A stretch of DNA of 64,000 nucleotides from Kalaharituber pfeilii (lineage: Eukaryota > Ascomycota > Pezizomycetes > Pezizales > Pezizaceae): contig WHUZ01000157.1 of assembly GCA_015179045.1 (NCBI GenBank), forward strand, positions 1-64,000, written 5' to 3'. A program made the position numbers and the translations under genes. Position 1 is the stretch's first letter. Every line of letters starts with the position of its first letter. The notes below the pieces were generated by a model, which was not told the origin of the DNA, made no database searches, and saw nothing but the letters and a program-made list of their open reading frames with translations. This document shows, piece after piece, positions 49,905-61,778 of this stretch.

Positions 49905-52900
49905 ATGGCGACAACACGGCAGCCGCGGACCATGTCCGTGGACGGCGGCAAGGGTTCAAATTCTGCCTCTGCCAGCACCACGACCAGCTCCAATTCTAGT
50001 GCCACCAACAATAACAACGGAGGAGACGTAGCGATGACCGGAACTGGGAACGGAAATGCAGGTGCAGGAGGAGCAGCAGGAGGGCAGGGCAATGGCATCA
50101 TAGACCCCTTCTCCATTGCCTCGTTAGCGAAGATGGATCGCAAGAAGATTACGATGATCACGATTCACTATTCGGACGGTAAGGCGGAGGTACCGAATTC
50201 CGCCAACGGAGCAACAGGTGGAGTGGGAATGACGGGGGATGCTGGAGGGGATCCTGTGCCGAATCGGCCCCCGGCAGATAGAATAAAAACGGGCAAGGAG
50301 GACGCGGGGGATATGCTTGCATACTACAAGCAGTGTCCAAAGGACGGAAAGAGGGATCTACAGTGGAGGGTAGAGCTGGGCACACAGCTTGTCGCGCTGA
50401 TGAATCCGGCGGAATGGGAAGGCAGGCTTTACTGTCTGAAGAACTGGCCGGAGGGCTATGTCCTTTATGATAGGGTCGTGCATCGGGAAGCTGGGGTGAG
50501 TCTTCAAGCACTGTCGGCAGTTACTGTGGGCCGTTTATAGGGAGATTGGCTAATGGGGGCTGAATGGGATGCGTTATTGCATTCGTGAGGGGGGATGTTA
50601 GGACAAACCGACAATCAAGACTTGGCTGTATGGCCATCCAGAGGGCCCGAAGAAAAGGTACTCTTCGCCGCAGGAGTTCTTGCCGCATCTGATGTGGCTG
50701 GCGGTGGATAAAAACCACAAACGGGCGAATTGCGGATGTGCAATATGCAAGGGTACAGGGGAGCTGGAAAGAAGGCCACCGACGCCGCCTTTTCAACCGA
50801 TACCGCAGCCGCAGCCACAGCCGCAGCTGACGGCTGTGGTGACGGCTCCTCCAACGATGGCATCAAGTCCGGCAACTGCGCCTGCGGTGACGGCGACAAG
50901 TGCGCCGGTGACGGCGGCGGCTACGCCTACGGCCACAGCAGGTGAGTTTGTGGGAATTGCCGGGGATCAGTGCTAGTTGGGATGGTGCGGTCGACTGATA
51001 TGGGATCTATACACTGTTACAGGACGGACTACGACGAGGAGAAAAGCAGCTGCGAAGAGTGCAGCGGCATCAACATCGCCGGCACCGGCTACAACTATGA
51101 AAACCAAAGGCAAAGCTGGTTCCGCGAAAGCAACACCTCAACCTTCAGCGACACCTACCCCCGTCCTGCAACAACAGCAGTTGCAACCGCAACAACTTCA
51201 CCAACCCATACGCCAACCCCAAATCATCGTTCCTACTCCTACTCCTTTTCCCGCTCATTTCCTTCTCAGCTCCGCATCCTATTACGAGCGTAGCCTTGAC
51301 CTCCAGTTCTCCCAAGACATCTACCGTCGTGGTGAATGCGTGTGGTTTCAAGCGTCCCCTGATGACAAGAGTAACTGGTCTCTTGGTGCCGTGCTAGGCA
51401 AAGAAAACCCTCCACTCCAGGGATACACAATTCAAATTCTGAGCTCGCCGCTCTCACGGCCTCCGCCGCACAGGCAGGTCACTCATGACAGGATACGGCC
51501 TTGGCTTGCCTGGACTGCCCCTGCACCGCAGCAGCCGGATTTGAGGATCCCGGGAGTTAGGTTTCAGTCGATTGATTGGGAACAGTACCGGTACTCTCCG
51601 AATGTGGAGGTGGATGCATCCATTGTTGTGGCGAAGGAGGCGGAAGCAACGTATTGTCCTCTGGATCCGCTACCAGTGGCATCAAATACGGAGAGATACT
51701 ATGCCGGGTTATGGTTCGGCGCAGAGAAGATCTGGGTCGGCGACGGTGTGCGGCTGCGGCCGCGGTTTTCCCCGCCACCTCCACCGCCCCCGCAGCAGCA
51801 GCCAGGCCAAGTCGTCATTCTCCGGGACGAGGTATTAGTGATATCCTACATATTTGAAAAGCTAAACGCTCCTACGCCACCCAATCCGCCTTCAACAAAT
51901 ATATTGTTAACGGGAGACATCTATCTTCTCCAGCCCGCGCGTATTCCCAATCCGAAAGCCCCACTGCCGCAGCCAGCGCCGCACCTACCCGACCGCATGC
52001 GTAAGGATGCGAATAACCGGAATATGGTGTCGATTCATGCGGGATTGTACTCGACGTGGCAGCTTGTTGTGCCGAATGTTACGGTTCCGATGGAGGTGCT
52101 AAAGGGGAGGTGGTATGAAAGTAGCATACTGATGAAGGATTTAGTAGGAGGCGGGGAAGAGTCGTACTTGGCGGCACTGCGGATGGGAGGGGTGACGGAC
52201 TTGGGAAGTTTGTTGAATCAAATGGGCGGGCAAGAAGGGTTTGGGGCTGCGGGAGGGAGGGCGTTGGAGAGGGTTAATAGGAGAGAGGAGGCGTTTAAAG
52301 GGGGAGTTGTACTGGGGAGGTTGGCGCATGTGGACCTATGGCAGCCGCAAATACAGCAAGTAGTGCCGCAGGGACAGGTACAACAGCAGGGGATGGTCGA
52401 TCCGATGAGGCAGCAGCAGATGTTACAGCAACAACAGCATCAGCAGATTCAGCAGATGCAACAGCAACAGCAGCAGATGCTTCTACGGCAGCAACAGCAG
52501 GCACAGCAGCAGCATCTACAACAACAGCAGCTCCAACAACAATCGCAGCACCATCTCCAACCCCCGCCGCAGTCTCAGCAACAGCAGCAGTCACCAAGTA
52601 CAATAAGTACACAGCATACTCCTCAAACTCAATCCACTTCGCAATCACAACCTCAACATGTGCAGCAACAGCAGCCGCAACAGCAACCTGCGCAGCAGCA
52701 TACGGATAACTTCAGTAACATTATCAATCTAGACGACGCCGAGGACTCCATAGTCGTTGCGCACCCTCATCCTTACTCTCACCCACAGCACCACCCACAT
52801 CACCCACACCAACAGCCTCAACAACAGCACGCCGCTCCTCCATCCACCACCATCCCCTCCTCCTCCTCGATCCCTGCCTCCATTCCCCCGACTACCTCAC

Positions 52901-53295
52901 TCCCAGTAACTACCAAACCCCACCCTCAATCCTCCCAAACCCCAACCCCGACCCCCCCACCTCCCACCACATCCACCACCATGGTCGACACGCCCATGTC
53001 GGACGCATACTCCCTGATGGGCATGCATCATGCGCCACCATCGCACCCACACCCTCATCCCCAGCACCACCAACAACAGCAGCAACAACAACATGCCCAC
53101 CAGAACATGGCTATGGGGAGCATGAACTTTGGTACTACGGACTACGACATGGCAATGGGCGGGATGGGTGGGGTGGGTGGCTTAGAAATGGGATTCGGGA
53201 TGCAAGACGATGATAACTTCTTTGATAGAATCCAGGGTGATGTGAATAGTTTTTTGGAGAGTGAGGGCGGAGAAGGGGATTTTTTTGCGTTGTAG
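49905..53295 (+). CDS. Clr2-like transcriptional silencing protein
   Basis: Three exons: 49905-50495, 50602-50941, 51023-53295; 1067 aa. The first junction yields REAG|DKPTIKTWLYGHPEGP. Residues about 165-250 (LKNWPEGYVLYDRVV, then WLYGHPEGPKKRYSSPQEFL, PHLMWL and CGCAICKG) match what I know of the N-terminal domain of Clr2, the cryptic-loci regulator subunit of the fission-yeast SHREC histone deacetylase/remodeller complex. A C-terminal-domain-like region follows (about 380-660, with GECVWF..., RIRPWL, WVGDGVRLRP, GDIYLLQP). The last third is Gln/His/Pro-rich and low complexity, ending in a small Met/Gly/acidic tail. Expected role: nuclear heterochromatin or gene silencing. Assignment is by motif memory, not by search. 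Confidence 0.75.
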
Positions 53296-53527
53296 GATGA
53301 CGTGAAATTTGAGTAACGGGGGAAGGGGAATGGGGAGAGGGGAGAGGGGCAGGGGACAGTGAAGGGGGAAAAGGGATTTTTATTTTACGGTTTTTCTCGT
53401 GTTTATACTAGAGCTGGGTAGTTGAACCTCTGTATGTGCTTTTTGTTCCCTTCTTTTCCCCCGTCGTTATCCCGGGTCTTTTTTCTTTTTTCTTTTTCTT
53501 TTTCTTTTTTTGTTGCTCAGCAGGGTA

Positions 53528-53529
53528 TA

Positions 53530-53572
<43 letters not shown>
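53528..53572. repeat. Poly(T) tract
   Basis: About 40 consecutive T's in the 3' flank of the Clr2-like gene, followed by TTC repeats. It generates a poly-Phe pseudo-frame. Confidence 0.95.
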
Positions 53573-53573
<1 letters not shown>

Positions 53574-53999
53574 CTTCTTCTTCTTAGAGGTAAAAGGGGA
53601 CAAAGAGTGGGAGAGAAGGGGGGTGGGGTGGATAGATAGTTTCCATTGAAGGACTTTCGATTGAGATCAAAGATGGAGCCGTCATTTGGCTAGGACGAGT
53701 GGCGTACGAACGTGAATGCTTGTAAATAGATGGTGTTAATTGCTACGCGTAAGCACCTATGCTACGTGCATCAAGCGTCAGGCCCCAGTTATGGGGCTCC
53801 TTACTATCCGGCTCCAGCACTAGCATCTAGTTCTAGCTCTAGTATCATATTCGACTCTAGCTGTAGTCCAGTGTTTGACGATGCAGCCTCGATGCTATAA
53901 ACTAGTAATATGGCAAGAAATCTGACAGTCGAGGAGAGAAAACGGCGAGGGGGAAGATACTGTATATTATCGCCTGTGCTCAAAGGCTTATTTTAGTCT

Positions 54000-54060
54000 A
54001 TTTTATTTTATTTTATTTTATTTTATTTTATTTTATTTTATTTTATTTTATTTATTTATT
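54000..54060. repeat. (TTTTA)n pentanucleotide repeat
   Basis: About ten tandem TTTTA units ending in TTTA variants. Simple sequence repeat in intergenic DNA. Confidence 0.95.
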
Positions 54061-55059
54061 CTTTGTTGACTAGAGAAAAAAAGTAAGAAAAAAAAAAAAG
54101 GATATTAATCTGATATGTCGCCCTCAGCAACCTGCCCGGCTAGAGGACTCTAGTACTGCATTTACAATAATTGTCTCAGATGAAACGAGAAAATGGCGGG
54201 AATGGCTGAAGATTGGCAAGGGAGTCATGGGGTTCTCATATTATAGACTGGGGATTAGCAGTAGGGGGGAGGGATGGAGGAACTGGCTGGAATGGAGTAT
54301 GAGATGATGGTATGCAATGAAAATATATGGATGTCTCGATTGGTAATGCGTAGTCGGCTGCCTAATCAAGGTGTAGACGCTTGCAGTGGGCTACAAATTC
54401 ACACACTTACACCGTGGTAGTCCAAAGCTTCAAATGACGCCAGTTCCGATTATTGACCCTCTTGGGATTAAAGCTGGGTCCACCGTATCTAGGCAGTGTG
54501 CCAGCCTGCCCTCTTGAGTATCTTGGCATTTTTTACTTTCCCTGTTAGGCATAGTTTCCAATACCGTGACTCCATCTCTTACACTATAGAAAGCTATCAT
54601 GAATGCAGAGACATACCTTATTTCAGGTACAGTAATGACCAGATTTTTTTTGGAGGGCGGTTTTGTGTGTGGTTTCGAAAACGGTCTCTACGAATTTAAT
54701 TGTATATATGGATCACAAAAAAAGAAAATTCCAAGTACAAAACAATTGGATATGCCTTTTCTTTTCCTATAATGGCATTTTTTACCTAAATCTCAAACTT
54801 TTTTTTTTTTTGGATCGAGAGTAGAATAGGTCGGGGGGGGGGGGGGTCTCGCTCAAGTTCTCGCTCGCTCTCACATATCAGTTAGTAAAAATTAAATTTT
54901 ACCCAACATAGTCTGTGGCGATATTGGAACTGGCAAAAAAACTGGTAGGAGTTATGTAATCTTAAATGTCCCAATTCCTGGTAATCGTTTGTCATAGCTG
55001 CCAGGTTGTAGTAGGCACATCAAGTAGTACCTAAGCTCAACGTTCTGCGATATCCACCC

Positions 55060-55082
55060 CCCCCCCCCCCCCCCCCCCCCCC
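55060..55082. repeat. Poly(C) tract
   Basis: Around 23 uninterrupted C's (one A-C change at the right edge). Confidence 0.95.
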
Positions 55083-57271
55083 ACCCTTCCTGTCACAACG
55101 TGTGTTTGAAGGTTCATTGTGGCCCTCTGCAAAAATAAAGTACCATTGCAACTAAGTTCTACAGTAAATTAATTCCGCGTAGTAGAAGCATACTACATAG
55201 GGCTAGCTTCTGCATTTCTGATTGAGCGTAAGCTTGTAGTAGTAGCATACATGTGCACGTCAATCCAACAGTTCAGCCTAGTCCCGTGACTAAGGTTCAG
55301 AGGTTGACCCACTGGCACGTGACCGCAAATCATCTAGTACTAATCTCGCAAAAAAGAGAGTGGTTCATTTCATTCAACGATCTCGAATTGGATTTGGCTG
55401 ATAATATATCTTGTTTTTATTCCACCAGACTTTATTGCTCAGCAACTTTGCGCTCCGAGCTATCCGCTTGCTAATCAGACCAGGAACCAGATCTTAGCCA
55501 GGCTACATGGCAGATCAGTGGTTTAGTTGCTATCCGAATTCCGATTGGGACAAAACTTTGTGTATATGCCAACCTACTCTGGCTTGGCACTACTAGATAT
55601 GAAGATACTGGGTCGCAATTGCAAATGGGTGGAAACACTCTGAGCAAATGGCGCATGTTATCTCAAAAATTAATGGCTCGGAGTTTTGGAGGACATGCAA
55701 AAGTCAGACTTATGTAGGTGCCTTTGGATTGCACTGCAGCTCTCTGGCCATTCTGGCCGGAGGTGCATATGATTCGTTGCTGCAGTGTATTATGCAACCA
55801 ATATCCCATACAGGAAGGGACACAGCGAGGCTAAGGATTAGTAGTCGAATTGAGCAGCATACCACAGAGCCTATGTCCTTTCTCGGCACGTTACCTATAA
55901 AATCCCTCTACCAAGTCTAACTGACGCAACCATGAGCAGCACAGCTGTGTGCTATTGCCACAGCCAAGCGTAAGTAACTATGAGTTCGCCCCCACTTAGC
56001 CAATGCTGAACTTACAAAGTTTGCTCAGTAGTTTACTATGACCTAATTATGCAACAAAAAAACTATGATGCTAACCTGGAAAATTTATAACTAAACGGCC
56101 AATAGATGAAGAAAAAGAAAAAGAAAAAAAAAATCTCGTCTCGAAAAAAAAAGGAAAGAAAAAAAAGGGGAAAATGAAGCAACACTCAATTGCAACGCAC
56201 TCATCATCATTAACATCATTATCATCACCAATCATAAAAGAGAGAGAATGGAAAGAGCAAAAAACGCAATGTAGTATGTAAGATGTAAGATGTATAGATG
56301 TGATGGATAATGCAAAAGTTCAAAAACCGCATGCTCGCAATGTTTTTTTTTTAAAAAACCAAAGAAAAAACCAAAGGAAAAGCCATTACAACAAAAAGGT
56401 CAGAATTTTAACATATATATTTTTCTCCCCCATTACACCGTTCCCCCATTCCTTGGTAGCAAATATATAACGATTTATAATTCCCCCACCCCCGATCCCT
56501 AGCTCCCTCGGTGCCCCCCAATTCCCTATCCCATTAAGAATTTGCCGAACCCGAAAAAAAAAACAAACCCCTCAACACCATCTCCTTGAACGCAATTAAA
56601 AAAGACAAACTGCACTTAACGTTTCCCTAGACCAGATGCCCAAAAGCAAGAAAGCAAAGAATTAAAAGCGGATGACCAATTTTTAACTGTCCTTACCTGT
56701 ACTGTACTGGTTTCGACACGCCGTCCCATTCCGATCCGTAAAGAAGAAAGAAAGAAGGAACCTAAAGGGCATAAACATGAAGCATCGGAAGTATAAAAGC
56801 ATATACCAGAAACGTAACAAGTTTGTAAAAAGGAGCAAAACCGAAGAGGCGAGAATAAACAGCCAAGATGCCTTAATATCTGTCAGAAAGATCTACGTCG
56901 AATATGTAAGAAGAAAAGAGGGAACTATGGTGCGAATGAGAGAAGAAATGGAAACAAGGTAATAGTTAGCAAGATAAACAGGTAAATGATAAAGATATAT
57001 CTTTCCGGGATGCAACCAAAGACATGTATAGAAAAAACGAATGATCATGGATATCATGAATGAAACCCCCCTGTATATTCAAAACGTCAACATTAATGGA
57101 TGGAATAGTGACTGTAATATAATATCCCTAAATCCGCAGATAATGAAAGAAGTGAGAAGAATTACAAATTCCGTTAAGCATGCATTGAAATATGAATACT
57201 CATAAGATGTCAAATGTTAGGGCACTGCCAAGAGAACCGGTCACTGGCATGCATGCATCTGATGCAGTTCG

Positions 57272-59864
57272 TTACATATATGGATGGCGTTGCTCAAGAT
57301 GCTGTGCAGGGGCCGCAACATAGTGCGGGTGGTAAGGGTGGCCGTTCGTCAAATCCGCAACAGCCATGAGCGGATTTACCATTTGTGGTAACCTTCTAAT
57401 TTGTGCATATTGTTGCGGCTGTGGATGAGGTTGTTGATACTGCGTAAGGATCTGAGCAGTATGGTGTGTTTGAAATGTGTTTAAATCCGGAGCAGCGGTC
57501 GTTGTTCCAACTAGCGGAGTGCTCATGATGTTGGTAGTTGCTGGCGGTGCAACTGAAGTGGGGGTTTCCCAACCCCATTTTTCTTTGAGCTCTTTATGCA
57601 GAAAATCAACTCTCCAGCCAGTCTCCCGCTTGATCTTCTGGAATATTTGTAACACCTCCTCCTGCTCCCTTCGATTCGTGAGGCACTCAGCCGCGATCGC
57701 TAATGACCGTAACGCGACACTTGCGACACCTCTAGGAAGTTTCATGATCCATGTCAGTTTCGCATTAATCGGATTTGGCAACGCGTGTTAACTTACCGAT
57801 CCTTCACGTGAGCTGTGATACCACAGATCTGATGTGCATGCTGCATGGCCATCTCATTCATTTCGGCAGAATCGCGTGGCATAGTCGGGTTTATCCCTGC
57901 TAGCAGAACCATTGCTGTATGAAAAAACATTCGGGAAACGATCGTGCATCTCTTGATTAACCTGCAATTTTTACTTATTAGCTAACGAAATTTGGGGTCA
58001 ACCAATTAAAAAAACAAAAAAAAACATACCAAACCTCTGGAAATGCAGACTTGTGGGTTGTCTGGTATGGGTAGAGATATGCCAACGGATGCATACTTCT
58101 CGGAATGCTCTCATTCCATGCGATACACAAGTCCCGCAAATGCTTCCACTCTTCATACCTTTTGCTCTGTTCCTCATATGACGAAAACTGTTTGATAGTA
58201 GCTCTGAAGTTGGCGACTTTAGCAAGTATATATATTATCTTATGGGCCCAAACTTCCTCATGACCGGCGTCAGCACCAGGAGTGAGGCTCATATCGACTC
58301 CCCAATCATCTGGGTTCCATGCGACTGTCCAATTAAAGTGAAGACAACTCAATAGTTCCATGCTGACGTTGAGCCAGAAGCAAGCGCCCCCAATACCTGT
58401 AGATCGCGCACTCCATCCGCATTCCTTGATCAATGCTCGCGCGCCTGCAATATGGTTCATTCGTTGTCTCGCACGTTCAGACATGATTTCATAAACATTC
58501 AATATGACAGCGGTTGTAGCACACATTTCCATATCGCGCTTATTGCGCTTCTCACTCTGAAGGGCGTTTAAAAGTAGTCTGGTTGCTGTGTCATAGTAAT
58601 TGAGCGCTTTGTCTTCACCATATGCGGGGTTAACAAGAGTTAGGTGCCGTGCACCACAAGCAAGAAATGCATTAAGAAGCATTGGTTCGTCTAGGGATGT
58701 AAATGGCAGCAGCCGCGAAAACTAGAATAAAAAAGGTTAATCGAATATTCATCGGAGCGCGCCGTCAGAGCTTACATGTTTTGCAGGATCCAGGCTATCC
58801 ATCCATAGTCCAACCTCTTCAACGAAAACCTGCATAAACAGCGTTTTCTCTTGACTATCAAGGAAGTCTCTTGTAGGCTTCTTAAGAAGCATTGAAGACA
58901 AGGAATGGTTCAGACTCATTGTGGGAGTGGTGTTGAGCGCCGTGGATGTAAGCCCTGGCACCTGAGAGGCAGTCGATTGTATGTACTGGTCCGAGGTGCG
59001 ATGGTTCTTGGGCCGTTGAAGATCGTCGTAGCAAGTGGTGGTGGACTCGGTAGGAACGATTGGAAGCAATGGAAGAATTGGTGGAAGCGTTGGGTGAGAA
59101 GATGTTGATGTCGTAATGCTCGACGCACTTGTTATACTTTCTGGTGTGAGTCGAGACTGACACTGGGGTGAACTGTTTCCTTGTGAGAATGCAGCATATC
59201 TCGCAACTCCCCCTGCATAATCTGAAGCAATTTCTCGCGATTCATCCTGGAACGACACTGTATGAGATGATTCGTGGTTAGCAAGGTTCCGCAATAATTC
59301 AGAGCATAATGCAGAGCACGTACCCCGCCATTCATTTGACCTGGGCACCGTGGGAATTGGTTTCACTTGCGTATCAATGAAATTCAATCTCACTCCTCGT
59401 TTGCAAGTTCGGCTTGACTTGCGACAATTCTAATTTCAACCGTCAGCCTGCGAGTTTCCAGAACAGGCAACCGGAGAATTCACGGAGAGGTTTAGCGTAC
59501 CTGACACTCTGGAGTGCCTTCGTCGCACTTTAGGTGTCGCTCTCTATTACAGTAGGTTAGCGAATGATAAATACTCCGAAAGAAAAAGAGATAGAAACCT
59601 ACCTGCATGTTAAGCTGTTGAACGGAGAAAGTATGTATGTTAGCAAAAGAAGCACTACAAGATGTTGCCGCTATAATTCTGCTTACCATCCTGTATAATT
59701 CGAGGAGGAAAAAAGATTAGCAGAGAAATTTCGGAGGCAAGATGAATGTGACATTGTGTCCTACCAGTGCGTACTCTCTTCGGCTTATTTGCAACAGCAT
59801 CATCCGTTGCCGCCATTCGCTTCACCCCACGCCCTTTCCCTCCCGATGTTGGTGTAAGGCTCAC
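57272..59864 (-). CDS. Zn2Cys6 transcription factor with fungal-specific regulatory domain; two micro-exons
   Basis: Nine exons: 59864-59765, 59690-59687 (4 nt), 59614-59603 (12 nt), 59543-59501, 59429-59324, 59257-58776, 58721-58030, 57961-57797, 57731-57272; 687 aa, every junction in frame. Exons 1-5 together build RTGCLTCRERHLKC, then DEGTPECQNCRKSSRTCKRG, a textbook C-x2-C-x6-C-x6-C-x2-C-x6-C binuclear zinc cluster (Cys35-62), preceded by a basic stretch. Without both micro-exons the first two Cys are lost. From about residue 250 (FSRLLPFTSLDEPMLLNAFL, then ACGARHL) the helical fungal_trans_2-type domain begins, to about 570. The C-terminus is Gln/His/Pro-rich. Expected role: nuclear DNA-binding regulator; target unknown. 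The fifth intron (66 bp) is in frame and stop-free, so read-through isoforms are possible. Confidence 0.9.
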
Positions 59865-61649
59865 TTTGACGCCCTCGCTTTTAATGGGGCGATCAACAAA
59901 TGGAGTAATGCAAATTGGCTTCAGATAGTGCCGTGCGGTTGGAAAGAGCGATGTTGCTGTGATTGCGACTGCCAGTGTGACAAAATTGAGCTACGAAGCT
60001 GGTTAATGTGTCTGTATGATGAGAGTTCAGTACAAGAACTCAATGGTAGGGGAAGGCAGAGGGCGTATTAAGTGGTCTGATGGTGCTTCAGGCTTCGATA
60101 TGGCGTGTTCTGCAGGAAAGCCTCCCCCGATGTTTGACTCTCCCTGTAGATCGGTATCGCTGCCTGTCCCAGACGAGCGGCGTAGGGCAGCGAGCTTCTT
60201 GGTGTGCAGATGCACCTTGTAGTGTCTTATCCAGAGGTTTGCTCGCCCGTAAGTCTGGGAGTACGAATCTGGTCTGCGTGTGGGGTGAGAGAGGGGGCGG
60301 CGGTAGAGAGTGTTGGATTTGTGCGGTCGACGGCGCTGGTTGTACTTGGGAGCCAGTTGGTGCCTTATGAAGCTCTAATGGCCGTTCGCGTAGTGGTAAC
60401 GTTAAGGATGACGCGAATGCAGACTCCACTGGAAGCCGCCTCCGGCCAACACTAGCAGCAGCGGCACGCAGATAGCTCGGACTTCTAGCCTCGACAACGG
60501 GGGGGGGGGAGGGGGTGTTCGCAGAAGCCACGAACAGGCCAGTGTGCCCCAACGGTTCCACTCTCCACTGACGCTACGGAATGGCGGCCGGACGGAAGCC
60601 TGATGCGAGATGCGGCTGCTGCTGCGGCGGAGGGAGCTCTTTGCTGCGGATTCGAATTCGAGGAGGCAATGGACAATGGACAATGGACAATTCGCTCCCA
60701 GATTGCTGCGGGAGTTACGAGGGACGTGCTGGAGTGCAGTGCAGAAGTGCAGTGCAGAGCTATGGTAAGCCAAGCTGCCTGAGCACGGTATAGTTCGGTG
60801 GCTTCGGTGGCTTCGGCAGCGCTGGATGATCTGCAGCGGGCGGGAGGAGAAGGGTACAATGGGTAGCTATCGGCGTCGAGACAACTGAGGGATTGCAGAC
60901 TGCGTTGCTGGGTAATTGCTGCCGGAAAGGGAGCTCAAGGGCCGGGAGGAGATCGATATATGATGTCGAGAGCTCAGTCTGGCCAGCGCTGGTACAAGCA
61001 GCTACGGGGGTTTCACGTTCGAATGAAGGTGACCCTTGAGGTGCTCCTCGTCATGGCTCTAGCTCAGTCTGGCACGGGCAGCACTATATACGCTCCCGCC
61101 CGACGTAGAGATCTTGCTGGGGGGGCATGCCCGGCATGAATCAGGACTGTGTGCAGTTGATTGGCTTTGCGGGGGGGGGGGGGGGGGGGGGGCGTGGAGG
61201 GGGATGGAGGGGGGAGGGGAGGTGCCTGGTTGGAGGGGAATGGAGGGGTGGGGGGGGAGGGGCCTGGTTGGGAGGCTGGCTGCGAGGGGTGGGGCGGGCC
61301 CAAGATCTGTGGAACGGGGTGGACATGTACAAGGGGCGCGACGCTCCTTCACATCGTCGACCTCCGCAACGAGCGCAACGAGCGCTCTGCGGCCTAAGCG
61401 CTTGTCCACAGCGTCCGCCCAGCGCGCGCTGCAGAGACGACATGCCGACAGTGCTGTCTCCCCGCGGCGCCCCTATCGCCAGTCTGCAGTCTGCAGCGAG
61501 CGGTCGCCGCCAGTGATCGCCGGAATATTGTAAGAGCAGGAAATAAGACGGTGCCGGCACCAGAGGCATCGAATGCTAATTTGGATGTGTCTGACATGAG
61601 GCTCGCGACTCGCGGGCAGCAGAGAAAATAGATCACCGGGCAGCAGGCG

Positions 61650-61681
<32 letters not shown>

Positions 61682-61683
61682 CC
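61650..61683. repeat. (GGCA)n microsatellite
   Basis: About eight tandem GGCA units. Confidence 0.9.
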
Positions 61684-61745
61684 GCTGCCGTCAGCCACGG
61701 TGCAAACCCCCAGGGCAGTCCAGCTGCAGCACGACGCTCGACAGC

Positions 61746-61777
<32 letters not shown>
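61746..61777. repeat. (CAG)n microsatellite
   Basis: Ten or eleven tandem CAG/AGC units in non-coding GC-rich DNA. Confidence 0.9.

Positions 61778-61778
<1 letters not shown>

Larger units (their letters stand above)
53296..57271. other. 4-kb intergenic region, low-complexity tracts
   Basis: Lies between the convergent Clr2-like and Zn2Cys6 genes. It contains poly-T (53528), TTTTA (54000), a G run near 54833-54846, a C run of about 23 (55060-55082), and A/G-rich sequence around 56105-56180. No supported gene; the ORFs here are short and lack splice context. Confidence 0.5.

Noticed and set aside
52295..52709. Ala/Thr/Val-rich frames on both strands
   Set aside because: Out-of-frame readings of the CAG-rich Gln region of the Clr2-like gene.
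53422..53649. Poly-Phe frame
   Set aside because: Poly(T) tract artefact.
59258..59323. Possibility that the 66-bp fifth intron of the Zn2Cys6 gene is coding
   Set aside because: It is in frame and open but has a GTACGT donor, CTAAC branch and TACAG acceptor; treated as intron, with retention noted as possible.
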